Source: Paralysiella testudinis
GTDB taxonomy: Bacteria > Pseudomonadota > Gammaproteobacteria > Burkholderiales > Neisseriaceae
DNA: 64,000 nucleotides
NCBI RefSeq assembly: GCF_016894345.1
Contig: NZ_CP069798.1
Location: 2,129,385-2,193,384 of the forward strand
Reading direction: 5' to 3'
Shown here: one piece after another, positions 8,344 to 16,585 of the stretch
How positions within the stretch are numbered: the first letter of the stretch is position 1
Layout of the letters: each line of letters opens with the position of its first letter
Notes under the pieces: generated by a model
Told to the model about the DNA's origin: nothing
Databases searched by the model: none
What the model saw: the letters and a program-made list of their open reading frames with translations, nothing else
Position numbers and translations under genes: made by a program

Positions 8344-9438
8344 ATGAGCATGATGAAAGCCGCTGTTTTTCTGGAAAAAGGCCGTATTGAGCTGGTTGAC
8401 AAGAAAATCCCCGATGTCGGCCCCAACGATGCGTTGGTAAAAATCACCACCACCACCATTTGCGGCACCGATGTGCATATTTTGAAGGGCGAATATCCGG
8501 TGGCGAAAAACCTCACCGTGGGGCATGAGCCGGTGGGCATTATTGAAAAACTGGGCAGCAATGTGAAAGGCTACCATGAAGGCCAGCGGGTGATTGCCGG
8601 TGCCATTTGCCCCAGCTTTACTTCCTATCCTTCGCAAGATGGGTTCCCCTCGCAAGACGGTGCCTATCTCCAAGAAGACGGCACCTGCTCCTGCCACGGC
8701 TACAAGGCCACTGCGGGCTGGCGCTTTGGTAATATGATCGACGGCACTCAGGCCGAATATGTGCTGGTGCCGGATGCGCAAGCCAATCTGGCGCCGATTC
8801 CGGATGGTTTGAGCGATGAAGAAGTGCTGATGTGTCCGGATATTATGTCCACCGGTTTTAAGGGCGCGGAAAACGCCGATATTAAAATCGGCGATATTGT
8901 GGTGGTGTTTGCGCAAGGCCCCATCGGCTTGTGCGCCACCGCCGGCGCGCGTTTGCGCGGTGCCAGCACAATTATTGCGGTAGACGGCAACGATGCCCGC
9001 TTGGCAATGGCCAAAAAACTGGGCGCCACGGTAACGCTGAATTTCAATAATGTGGATGTGGTGGACGAAGTGATGAAGCTCACCGGCGGGCGCGGTGCCG
9101 ATGCCAGCATTGAATGCTTGGGCTTGCAGGCCACGTTTGAGCAGGCTTTGCGCGTGCTCAAACCCGGCGGCACTTTGTCGAGCCTAGGTGTGTATTCGCA
9201 AGACCTCACCATTCCGATGCAGTATTTTGCGGCGGGCTTGGGCGACCACACCATCCGCACAGCCTTGTGCCCCGGCGGCAAAGAGCGTATGCGCCGCCTG
9301 ATGAATGTGGTGCAAAGCGGCGGCGTAGACTTGAAGCCGCTGGTTACCCACACTTATCAGCTGGATGATATTGTGGAAGCCTACGATTTGTTTGCCCATC
9401 AGCGTGACGGCGTATTGAAAGTGGCGATTAAGCCGTAA
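8344..9438 (+). CDS. Zinc-dependent alcohol dehydrogenase
   Basis: A medium-chain dehydrogenase/reductase of 364 residues. The start MSMMKAAVF has AAAGGAG at good spacing; the frame is open further upstream but without support. The catalytic zinc motif is CGTDVH, followed by GHEPVG (ligand region). The NAD-binding region has FAQGPIGLCATAGARLRG, and the acidic VDGN after the second strand suggests NAD rather than NADP. The sequence resembles the isopropanol/short-chain secondary alcohol dehydrogenase branch, which lacks the structural-zinc four-cysteine lobe. It would oxidise alcohols or, in low oxygen, reduce aldehydes/ketones to recycle NADH. The FNR-type box upstream supports anaerobic expression. 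It ends at a DUS hairpin. Confidence 0.88.
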   Translation: MSMMKAAVFLEKGRIELVDKKIPDVGPNDALVKITTTTICGTDVHILKGEYPVAKNLTVGHEPVGIIEKLGSNVKGYHEGQRVIAGAICPSFTSYPSQDGFPSQDGAYLQEDGTCSCHGYKATAGWRFGNMIDGTQAEYVLVPDAQANLAPIPDGLSDEEVLMCPDIMSTGFKGAENADIKIGDIVVVFAQGPIGLCATAGARLRGASTIIAVDGNDARLAMAKKLGATVTLNFNNVDVVDEVMKLTGGRGADASIECLGLQATFEQALRVLKPGGTLSSLGVYSQDLTIPMQYFAAGLGDHTIRTALCPGGKERMRRLMNVVQSGGVDLKPLVTHTYQLDDIVEAYDLFAHQRDGVLKVAIKP

Positions 9439-9459
9439 ATCATTTGATTGCAGGATAAA

Positions 9460-9488
9460 AGGCTGCCTGAAATGGTTTCAGGCAGCCT
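9460..9488. terminator. Inverted simDUS pair, bidirectional terminator
   Basis: Two uptake sequences in inverted orientation form a 12-bp stem with a short loop, followed by TTTATT. The hairpin sits between the convergent adh and dut genes and can serve both. Confidence 0.8.
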
Positions 9489-9522
9489 TTATTATGGCTT
9501 CAATTGTATATTTGCCGTATTT

Positions 9523-9975
9523 TTAATGTTGGCCGGTACTGCCAAATCCGCCTTCGCCACGTTGGCTGGCGGCAAATTCGTCCACCACTTCAAACACCGC
9601 TTGCGCCACCGGCACCACCACCATTTGCGCGATGCGCTCCAGCGGGGCGATGGTGAAGGCTTGGTGGCTGCGGTTCCACAGCGACACTTTCAATTCGCCC
9701 TGATAATCCGAGTCAATCAGCCCCACCAAATTGCCCAGCACAATGCCGTGTTTATGCCCCAAGCCCGAGCGCGGCAGCAGCACGGCGGCATAGGCGGGAT
9801 TGGCCAAGTGGATGGCGATGCCGGTGGGCACCAGATACACCTCGCCCGGTTGCAAAACGACCGGCGCGTCCAAGCAGGCACGCAAGTCCAGCCCGGCGGC
9901 ACCGGCGGTGGCGTATTGCGGCAGTTGGTCGGCCATTTGGGGATTAAGGATTTTTAATTCTACGGTGGGGTTCAT
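9523..9975 (-). CDS. dut: dUTP diphosphatase (dUTPase)
   Basis: A 150-residue homotrimeric dUTPase that hydrolyses dUTP to dUMP and pyrophosphate, keeping uracil out of DNA and feeding dTMP synthesis. The conserved motifs are visible in order: motif 1 AGLDLRA, motif 2 PRSGLG, motif 3 [11 protein letters not shown] with its aspartate, motif 4 ERIAQMV and the C-terminal glycine-rich motif 5 [10 protein letters not shown]. Length and motif spacing are normal. It is monocistronic here and converges on adh. Confidence 0.97.
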   Translation of the reverse strand: MNPTVELKILNPQMADQLPQYATAGAAGLDLRACLDAPVVLQPGEVYLVPTGIAIHLANPAYAAVLLPRSGLGHKHGIVLGNLVGLIDSDYQGELKVSLWNRSHQAFTIAPLERIAQMVVVPVAQAVFEVVDEFAASQRGEGGFGSTGQH

Positions 9976-10043
9976 AAAGGTTTTCCAAATTAAATGGTTG
10001 CTTATTGCTGCTTAATTATTGAAGATACACATTCAATGTTTTA

Positions 10044-10115
10044 AGGCTGTCTGAAAGGCAAAACCGTTATTGCCGAGGTTGATTCGGCAATCCATTTGTG
10101 TGTTTCAGGCAGCCT
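10044..10115. repeat. Imperfect inverted simDUS pair with long loop
   Basis: AGGCTGTCTGAA (one mismatch to simDUS) and TTCAGGCAGCCT are separated by about 48 bp. The loop contains a second small inverted repeat (GTTATTGCCGA / TCGGCAA). It lies upstream of dut in a 570-bp non-coding region. Confidence 0.7.
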
Positions 10116-10165
10116 AAACAAAATAATGACGCTTGATACGGGTGCGCAACTTCAGCTGCTTCATT

Positions 10166-10289
10166 TATACCAAATCTAAAAATAGCCTAACTCAGTTGCG
10201 TGCTACCTGTACAGCCTACGGCCAAGCCCAAAGAGCACGACTTACCGAGGTGCTGAAACGCCCAGTAAATCAGCTCCGTTTTGTGATCT
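10166..10289. repeat. Correia-like core with atypical ends
   Basis: Between about 10193 and 10280 the sequence aligns with the reverse complement of the interior of the 156-bp Correia element at 33245-33400: the stretches CTACCTGTACAGCCTACGG, AAAGAGCACGA and GTGCTGAA match with scattered differences. The left end (TATACCAAATCTAAAAATA) is not the usual Correia terminus. No gene is visible. Confidence 0.55.
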
Positions 10290-10467
10290 TATACCAATTT
10301 TAAAAATAACCTTACAAAATAAAAGCAGTTCGACAGCAGCATCTGCGTAGGTCGGATTCTTGAATCCGACATTTGGCCATCGGCCAAAGTAATGTGAGTA
10401 CTTTGCTCTGCGAACCAGTGTCGGATTCAAGAATCCGACCTACGGGCTTATTTTTAGCATTGGTTTA
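10290..10467. repeat. Palindromic repeat element with nested inverted repeat
   Basis: The outer arms are inverted copies with mismatches (ATACCAATTTTAAAAATAA and the reverse complement of TTATTTTTAGCATTGGTTT). Inside, 10346-10372 and 10419-10444 form a second, nearly perfect inverted repeat of 26 bp, each arm itself containing the palindrome CGGATTCTTGAATCCG. The structure looks like a small mobile repeat inserted in another. It has no coding content. Confidence 0.65.
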
Positions 10468-10476
10468 ATCTTCAAA

Positions 10477-10506
10477 AGGCTGCCTGAAAACCTTTTCAGG
10501 CAGCCT
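10477..10506. terminator. Inverted simDUS pair
   Basis: An AGGCTGCCTGAA/TTCAGGCAGCCT hairpin followed by TTGTTTT. It lies about 80 bp beyond the stop of the Hint-domain gene (minus strand) and probably ends its transcript. Confidence 0.7.
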
Positions 10507-10586
10507 TGTTTTATCTGCACAGAATGTGCCTAGGCGCAATGGATTTAGATACTCACTGCCCTCCATCTTTGGTGCGCGCCTCGATT

Positions 10587-11615
10587 TCATCCAAGGGCTC
10601 CCTCCCGTTGGGTTTTATCGCAATTGGTGTTGTACACCAAAATACCGGATCGGGTCACGCAATAGGTATGGTAGTCCTCCACCTCTATATTGTAGACATC
10701 GGTTAAATATGGCTGATAAGTGCGTTGCCCCTGCTCATCCACAGCCAGCAGCATTTCATCGTTGCGTACATGGAGCGCTACTGCCCGCTGAAATGTGTAA
10801 TCATTGTCTTTAGATAGGGTTAAATCATAAATATGACCAATTGCTGATTGTTCCCAATCATATCTATCACTATAGCCCTGAACCCAAACAGCATTATTAT
10901 CAGGTACAGCATAGAGTGGTCTGACCATTTCCACTACACGATAATTATTCTGCCAATCCAATACCACATCACCGCGTTCAAGCTGATCCACCCGCTTCCA
11001 TAACGGCTGCTCGTATAGGGTATAGGTATAGGGGGTGGCGACAAACTCACTCAGTGCCTCGAATTTCTCATTCCAGTCATCATCGCGCTCGACATCTACC
11101 TCCAACTCAACCCTACCCAGCTCACCAAAGCGGCTTTGGATAAACAGATTATTGACCGCACCATACACACACACCGGGTGGTTAGGGGTGGCAGCAAACC
11201 GCGCTCCCCCAGATTCTCTTTTAAGCTTTGGATTGCCAATCTCAACAAGCCATACTGCTTTATTTTCAAACTTAAAGGTATTCACCACCCGTTTCTGCAC
11301 CGCCTCACCGATGCCGTTTTCCGGGCGCGCCATCACCAGATCGCCCACTTTCAGTTCGTCAATCGGCGTCCAGCCCTCTTGTGTTTCCACCAGTGTGCCT
11401 TTGATAAAGCAGCCGATGGTCGACGACTGCATGTTTTCTGTGGCTTTGGTCTGGATAAAGCGGTGCATGGCATCGCCGGACAAGCCTTCTTGAATCGCAT
11501 CGGCTTTAAAATCCGCCAGCGAGCAAGCCGGGAAGAATAAATTGAAATTGCTCTGCGCATTGCCATCGGCAACGGCAACGGCAACGGCAACGGCACGGAT
11601 GGTGGCGCTAATCAT
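10587..11615 (-). CDS. Free-standing Hint-domain (intein-like) protein
   Basis: Residues about 69-331 form a Hint autoprocessing domain. It begins at Cys69 (GCFIKGTLVETQEGW), has the block B histidine in TPNHPV (His146), and ends in YNIEVEDYHTYCV...GILVYN, where Asn329 is in the C-terminal motif. Such domains usually sit before toxin domains in polymorphic toxins and release or modify them. Here only 11 residues follow the last motif, so no toxin is attached. The N terminus (68 residues) has no signal peptide and contains an AV repeat from a DNA hexamer. The start has AAAGGAAA about 7 bases upstream. It could be a truncated toxin, a delivery cassette or a remnant. Confidence 0.8.
   Translation of the reverse strand: MISATIRAVAVAVAVADGNAQSNFNLFFPACSLADFKADAIQEGLSGDAMHRFIQTKATENMQSSTIGCFIKGTLVETQEGWTPIDELKVGDLVMARPENGIGEAVQKRVVNTFKFENKAVWLVEIGNPKLKRESGGARFAATPNHPVCVYGAVNNLFIQSRFGELGRVELEVDVERDDDWNEKFEALSEFVATPYTYTLYEQPLWKRVDQLERGDVVLDWQNNYRVVEMVRPLYAVPDNNAVWVQGYSDRYDWEQSAIGHIYDLTLSKDNDYTFQRAVALHVRNDEMLLAVDEQGQRTYQPYLTDVYNIEVEDYHTYCVTRSGILVYNTNCDKTQREGALG
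11568..11594. repeat. Hexanucleotide tandem repeat (GGCAAC, four copies plus part)
   Basis: Four perfect GGCAAC units and a partial fifth lie in the 5' coding part of the Hint gene and encode AVAVAVAV. Slippage by whole units would keep the frame, so it would change length rather than switch the gene off. Confidence 0.85.
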
Positions 11616-11737
11616 GGCAGATTTCCTTTACTAATGGCCGATTTCATATTTCAGGCAGCCTGAAAATAAGGCTTTGCTGATGAAATCCATTTATTTTTAA
11701 GAGCTTATTTGCAATTTTTGTATAGGTTGAGCACAGT

Positions 11738-12919
11738 CTAAACCAACAAACCCGCCAAATGCGCCACAATTGCGGTGGCGGTGTCGGCTTTGCTCATGTG
11801 CGGCAGTGCGGTTTCGCCGTGTTGGTCTAAGATAGTAACTTGATTGCTGTCTTTGCCCATGGCTTGCGCTACTTGGTTAGCCACCAGCATGGGAATGTTT
11901 TTCTTGGCGCGCTTAATGCGGGCATATTCCAGCACCCGTTCGCTTTCGGCGGCAAAGCCCACGCAAAACGGCGGCTGCGGCAAGGCGGCCACGGAAGCGA
12001 GGATGTCGGGGTTTTCGGCCAGTTCAATCAGCGGCGGGCTGCCGGAAAGGTCTTTTTTCAGTTTTTGCGCGTGGCTGTTTTTCACTTTGTAGTCGGCCAC
12101 CGCGGCCACGGCAATAAAAATATCTTGGCGGCCGATATGGCGGTGTACGGCGGCATACATGGCTTCGGCGCTCACGGCTTGCACGGCTTGCGCCAATCCG
12201 GCCGGAATCGGTGCCTGCACTTGCCCGTAAATCAGGGTTACTTCGGCACCGGCAGCACGGCAGGCGCGCGCCAAAGCCAAGCCCATTTGGCCGCTGGAAA
12301 TATTGGTGATGCCGCGCACGGGGTCGATGGCTTCAAAGGTGGCACCGGCGGTGAGCAGCACTTTTTTGCCCGCCAGCGTTTGCGGCGTCGACACATCGGC
12401 CAGTAAGTCGGCCAACTCCACCGCTTCGAGCATACGCCCCACGCCCACTTCGCCGCAGGCTTGCTCGCCGCTGGCCGGCTCGAAGATATGTACGCCGTCT
12501 TGGCGCAATTGGGCAATATTGCGTTGATTGGCCGGGTTAAACCACATCTCCACATTCATGGCAGGGGCTACGGCCAGCGGGCATTTGCGGGCGGCGGCCA
12601 GATTGGTGAGCAAATTATCGGCCACGCCGTGGGCGATTTTGGCCAAGGTATTGGCGGTGGCCGGGGCAATCAGCATCACATCGGCGGCGCGGGTAAGGTT
12701 GATGTGTGCCATGCCGTTGCCATCGCCGCTGCCGTGGGTGTCTACCAGCACTGGATTGCCACTGAGCGCTTGAAAGGTATTGGGATGCACAAACTCGGTG
12801 GCCGCACGGCTCATGGCCACACTCACTTCATGCCCTTGCTTTTTCAGCAGCCGCACCAATTCGCACGATTTATAAGCGGCAATGCCGCCGCTGATGCCCA
12901 ATAAAATATGTTTGCTCAT
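11738..12919 (-). CDS. coaBC: Bifunctional phosphopantothenoylcysteine decarboxylase / phosphopantothenate-cysteine ligase
   Basis: A 393-residue coenzyme A biosynthesis enzyme. The N-terminal CoaC half (about 1-185) is a flavoprotein: it starts ISGGIAAYKSCEL and has the FMN-site/active-site pattern with PAMNVEMW (Asn in PxMNxxMW) and HIFEPASGEQACGEVGVGRM, which carries the catalytic cysteine. The CoaB half (about 190-393) ligates cysteine using CTP, with GKKVLLTAGATFEAIDPVRGITN and the lysine-rich KVKNSHAQKLKKD loop. The length is normal. The ATG lies beside a DUS that overlaps the ribosome-binding region. Confidence 0.97.
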   Translation of the reverse strand: MSKHILLGISGGIAAYKSCELVRLLKKQGHEVSVAMSRAATEFVHPNTFQALSGNPVLVDTHGSGDGNGMAHINLTRAADVMLIAPATANTLAKIAHGVADNLLTNLAAARKCPLAVAPAMNVEMWFNPANQRNIAQLRQDGVHIFEPASGEQACGEVGVGRMLEAVELADLLADVSTPQTLAGKKVLLTAGATFEAIDPVRGITNISSGQMGLALARACRAAGAEVTLIYGQVQAPIPAGLAQAVQAVSAEAMYAAVHRHIGRQDIFIAVAAVADYKVKNSHAQKLKKDLSGSPPLIELAENPDILASVAALPQPPFCVGFAAESERVLEYARIKRAKKNIPMLVANQVAQAMGKDSNQVTILDQHGETALPHMSKADTATAIVAHLAGLLV

Positions 12920-12949
12920 GGTAAAGGCTGCCTGAAAAAAGTTTTACTA

Positions 12950-13258
12950 TCAATGGTGATGTTGCTGCGCATCAATCGCCGCCTGCCAAGCCTCGTCGTC
13001 GCCGTCAAATTCTTCTACTTCGGCGTATTCGCCGCTTTCCACCAAGGCCACGATTTCGGCCAAATCGTGCGCGCCTTCCACCCAATCGCAGGGAATGTCG
13101 GGCGGGGTGTCCGGTGCCAACACGGCGGCAATGCCGTTGTGCCAAGCCAGCCAGTAGCCGTTGGCGGTTTGGTAAAACACGGCTTGCGGGTGGATGGTTT
13201 CATCGGTGTCAGCCTGCATGCGCGCGGCAATGTCGGCCTGAAAAGGCAAGGTGTTCAT
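12950..13258 (-). CDS. Hypothetical acidic protein
   Basis: A 102-residue acidic protein with many Trp/Tyr residues (FYQTANGYWLAWHNG) and a C-terminal HHH. It has no signal peptide or membrane segment. GAAAG lies about 8 bases before the ATG. Codon use is like that of the host. It is followed by coaBC on the same strand, 30 bp away, and could be cotranscribed with it. The function is not recognised. Confidence 0.65.
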   Translation of the reverse strand: MNTLPFQADIAARMQADTDETIHPQAVFYQTANGYWLAWHNGIAAVLAPDTPPDIPCDWVEGAHDLAEIVALVESGEYAEVEEFDGDDEAWQAAIDAQQHHH

Positions 13259-13486
13259 GGTGTACTTTCATTGAATTCGCAAACAGGCGCATGGTACACC
13301 AAGGCGGGCTTAGCGTCACGACAGGCCAATCCGGCAACAAGCCCGCCAATTTCATTTGCCCTTACCCGGCGGCTCTAATACAATTCCCAATTGGACAAGG
13401 CTGGGCATACACCAACGGATGCGCAGGCTTTTATCAAAACCCGAACAAGCCCACCATATTACTTACCATTCGGAGCACGGAGCAAA

Positions 13487-14617
13487 ATGAGCGAACCCAG
13501 CGCAGCCAAAGCCGCCAAAATCCCGTATCTGCAAATCAAGGACATCGTGAAAACCTACGGCGACAACTACGCCGTGGATCATGTCAGCCTCAATATCGAC
13601 AAGCACGAAATTTTTGCCTTGCTGGGCAGCTCCGGCAGCGGCAAATCCACCTTGCTGCGCATATTGGCGGGCATGGAAACCCCCAGCCAAGGGCAGATTA
13701 TTCTGGACGGGCAAGACATCACCAAATTGCAGCCCTACGACCGCCCCATCAACATGATGTTCCAAAGCTATGCCCTGTTTCCGCACATGACGGTAGAGCA
13801 AAACATCGCCTTCGGCCTGAAGCAAGACAAGCTGAGCAAAGACGAAATTGCCGCACGGGTGGAAGAAATGCTGCGGCTGGTGCAAATGAGCCGCTACGCC
13901 AAGCGCAAGCCGCACCAGCTTTCTGGCGGCCAGCAACAGCGCGTGGCCTTGGCACGCAGCCTAGCCAAACGCCCGAAACTGCTGCTGCTGGACGAGCCTT
14001 TGGGCGCCCTAGACAAAAAACTGCGCCAACAAACCCAATTGGAGCTGGTGAACACACTGGAGCAAGTGGGCGCTACCTGTATTATGGTTACCCACGATCA
14101 GGAAGAAGCCATGACCATGGCCACCCGCATTGCCATTATGTCCGAAGGGCAATTGATGCAGGTAGGCCCGCCCAGCGATATTTACGACTATCCCAACAGC
14201 CGCTTTACCGCCGAATTCATCGGCGAAACCAACATCATCCCCGGCAAAGTAACGGTAGACAAAATTGATCATGTGGTGATTGAATGCCCTGATTTGCAAA
14301 ATCCGGTGCGGCTGGGTCACGGCATTACCGGCCCGGAAGACCAGAAAATTTGGCTCTCCATACGCCCTGAAGACATCAACCTGCATCGCGAGCAGCCGCT
14401 TGAGCAAGGCGAATACAACTGGGCGCAAGGCACGGTGAAAGAAATCGCCTATCTGGGCAGCTTTGCCATTTTCCACGTACGCCTGCCCTCGGGCAAAATC
14501 ATCAAAAGTCAGATATTGTCGTCTTATTGGGAGCTCAACAAAATCACTCCGCCCACTTGGGACGAAACCGTCTACATCAGCTGGCCCGACAACCAGCCCA
14601 CCCCGCTGAACCGCTAA
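13487..14617 (+). CDS. potG: Polyamine ABC transporter ATPase (PotG/PotA-like)
   Basis: A 376-residue ABC ATPase that powers polyamine (putrescine/spermidine) uptake. It shows Walker [10 protein letters not shown], the Q-loop [10 protein letters not shown], the signature LSGGQQQR, Walker [13 protein letters not shown] and the H-loop [11 protein letters not shown]-terminal TOBE-type regulatory domain follows (about 290-376, [10 protein letters not shown]). The start at 13487 has GGAG just upstream; the longer open frame lacks a ribosome site. It is the first gene of a potG-potH-potI operon. Confidence 0.93.
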   Translation: MSEPSAAKAAKIPYLQIKDIVKTYGDNYAVDHVSLNIDKHEIFALLGSSGSGKSTLLRILAGMETPSQGQIILDGQDITKLQPYDRPINMMFQSYALFPHMTVEQNIAFGLKQDKLSKDEIAARVEEMLRLVQMSRYAKRKPHQLSGGQQQRVALARSLAKRPKLLLLDEPLGALDKKLRQQTQLELVNTLEQVGATCIMVTHDQEEAMTMATRIAIMSEGQLMQVGPPSDIYDYPNSRFTAEFIGETNIIPGKVTVDKIDHVVIECPDLQNPVRLGHGITGPEDQKIWLSIRPEDINLHREQPLEQGEYNWAQGTVKEIAYLGSFAIFHVRLPSGKIIKSQILSSYWELNKITPPTWDETVYISWPDNQPTPLNR

Positions 14618-14633
14618 GGGCAAGGAGCGCGTT

Positions 14634-15608
14634 ATGACCAGCTTGCTATTGAAGCGCATCAAAAATTTCCGCCCCGGCCAAGGGCTGGTGGTGGGCGTGC
14701 CCTATGTGTGGCTGCTGCTGCTGTTTTTGATTCCGTTTGCCATTGTGTTGAAAATCAGCTTTGCCGAACAAGCGCTGGCGATTCCGCCCTACACGCCGCT
14801 GTACACCGTGGATGGCGATATGGGGCGCGTGAATGTGGCGTTAAGCTACATCAATTACAGCGATATTTTCCGCGACTTTTTCGGCTCGCTGTGGCAAATG
14901 TTCAAAGGCGGGCGCGGCGACAATATTTATTTACTTACTTATTGGCTGTCGATTAAAACCGCACTCACCACCACCATCATCTGTCTGTTGCTGGGCTACC
15001 CGATTGCCTACGCCATTTCGCGCGCGCCGGAAAACATCCGCAACGGCTTGCTGCTGGCGATTATGCTGCCATTTTGGACTTCGTTTCTGCTGCGGGTGTA
15101 TGCGTGGATGAGCTTGCTCGGCCACAACGGCATTCTGAACAACTACCTGCTCAAATGGGGCATTATCAATACGCCGCTGGATATGTTTTATAACAGCTTT
15201 TCTTTAAATCTGGTGATGGTATATGCCTATTTGCCGTTTATGGTGTTGCCGCTGTATACCCAATTGGTGAAGCTCGACGGCCGCCTGCTCGAAGCTTCCG
15301 CCGATTTGGGCGCCGGGCCGATTAAGTCTTTCCTCACCATCACCCTGCCTTTATCCAAAGTGGGCATTATCGCCGGCTCTATGCTGGTGTTTATCCCCGC
15401 CGTGGGCGAATTTGTAATTCCCGAGTTGGTGGGTGGGCCGGAAAACCTAATGATTGGCAAAGTATTGTGGCAGGCGTTTTTCGACCAAAACAACTGGCCG
15501 CTAGCCTCTGCCGTGGCGGTGGTGATGGTGATTTTGCTGGTGTTCCCCATTGCCCTGTTCCACCGCTACGAAACCCGCGAAATCGAAGGAGATACCGGCC
15601 ATGCATAA
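14634..15608 (+). CDS. potH: Polyamine ABC transporter permease (PotH)
   Basis: A 324-residue inner-membrane permease with six predicted transmembrane segments, the first at about 20-45 (VPYVWLLLLFLIPFAIVL). The EAA loop that contacts the ATPase is visible as EASADLGAGPIKSFLTITLPLS. It follows potG by 16 bp with a good AAGGAG site, and its end overlaps potI by 8 bp. Confidence 0.93.
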   Translation: MTSLLLKRIKNFRPGQGLVVGVPYVWLLLLFLIPFAIVLKISFAEQALAIPPYTPLYTVDGDMGRVNVALSYINYSDIFRDFFGSLWQMFKGGRGDNIYLLTYWLSIKTALTTTIICLLLGYPIAYAISRAPENIRNGLLLAIMLPFWTSFLLRVYAWMSLLGHNGILNNYLLKWGIINTPLDMFYNSFSLNLVMVYAYLPFMVLPLYTQLVKLDGRLLEASADLGAGPIKSFLTITLPLSKVGIIAGSMLVFIPAVGEFVIPELVGGPENLMIGKVLWQAFFDQNNWPLASAVAVVMVILLVFPIALFHRYETREIEGDTGHA

Positions 15609-16491
15609 GCAGAAATTATCGTGGTTTTTAAAACTCATGCTGGTGTTTGGCTTTGCCTTTTTGTATCTGCCGCTGGTGATTTTGGTGGTGTATTCCTTTA
15701 ACGAATCGCGCTTGGTTACCATCTGGGGCGGCTTCTCCACCAAATGGTATGCCGAGCTGCTGCAAAACGGCGTGATTTTGGAAGCCGCATGGCTGTCGAT
15801 CCGCATCGCCTTGGCTTCGGCCACCGCTGCGGTGGTATTGGGTACTTTGGCAGGCTACGCCTTGGCGCGCATCAAGCGCTTTAAAGGCAGCACCCTGTTT
15901 GCGGGCATGGTGTCCGCGCCAATGGTGATGCCCGATGTGATTACCGGCCTCTCCATGCTGCTGCTGATTATTCAGGTGCAAATGTTGTTGCAAAACAGCG
16001 GCTTTTTGCAGTTTCTGTATTTTGAGCGCGGCTGGTTCACCATTTGGCTGGGGCACACCACTTTGTGCATGGCCTATGTCACCGTGGTCATCCGTTCACG
16101 CCTCACCGAGCTGGATCAATCGCTAGAAGAAGCCGCCAAAGACTTGGGCGCACGGCCATTGAAAATCTTTTTCCTGATTACCCTGCCCTTAATTGCCCCG
16201 GCGATTGCCTCCGGCTTTTTGCTGGCGGTTACCTTATCGCTGGATGATTTGGTGATTACCTCCTTCTTGTCCGGCCCCGGTTCGTCTACCCTGCCGATGG
16301 TGATATTCTCCAAAATCAAGCTGGGGCTGGATCCGCAAATGAACGTATTGGCCACCCTCTTTATCGCCGTGGTGGGCACGCTGGTGATTGCCATGAACTA
16401 CTTTATCATGCGCCAAACCACCCGCCGCGAACGTGAAATGGCCGAAGCCTATCGGCAAAGCCAGCAGTTGGAACAACAAGCCGCAAAATAA
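15601..16491 (+). CDS. potI: Polyamine ABC transporter permease (PotI)
   Basis: A 296-residue permease, partner of PotH, with about six membrane segments and the EAA loop EEAAKDLGARPLKIFFLITLPL. The start at 15601 has GGAGATACC upstream and overlaps the potH stop; the frame is open for 17 more codons upstream, but without a ribosome site. No substrate-binding protein (PotF/PotD) gene follows, so it must be elsewhere. Confidence 0.92.
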   Translation: MHKQKLSWFLKLMLVFGFAFLYLPLVILVVYSFNESRLVTIWGGFSTKWYAELLQNGVILEAAWLSIRIALASATAAVVLGTLAGYALARIKRFKGSTLFAGMVSAPMVMPDVITGLSMLLLIIQVQMLLQNSGFLQFLYFERGWFTIWLGHTTLCMAYVTVVIRSRLTELDQSLEEAAKDLGARPLKIFFLITLPLIAPAIASGFLLAVTLSLDDLVITSFLSGPGSSTLPMVIFSKIKLGLDPQMNVLATLFIAVVGTLVIAMNYFIMRQTTRREREMAEAYRQSQQLEQQAAK

Positions 16492-16514
16492 AATCACCAT
16501 CATCGTGCACGTCT

Positions 16515-16553
16515 TTCAGGCAGCCTGAAATAAGCCCTTTCAGGCTGCCTGAA
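16515..16553. repeat. Two adjacent palindromic DUS sites
   Basis: TTCAGGCAGCCTGAA and TTCAGGCTGCCTGAA are separated by 9 bp. Each contains simDUS; the first also reads AGGCAGCCTGAA (the kingDUS dialect) on the plus strand. They lie between potI and the oxidoreductase gene. Confidence 0.85.
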
Positions 16554-16585
16554 CATTTTGGCCACCATCGCACAGCGGAGCCGCC

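Noticed and set aside
9448-9957. A 169-codon plus-strand frame opposite dut
   Set aside because: It is the reverse of a clear dUTPase gene, is His/Gln-rich with no domain, and has no ribosome site. It is a frame shadow.
10587-11615. Intein inside a host protein
   Set aside because: There is no N- or C-extein of a known protein; the domain has the pre-toxin Hint type ending rather than a splicing HN-C junction.
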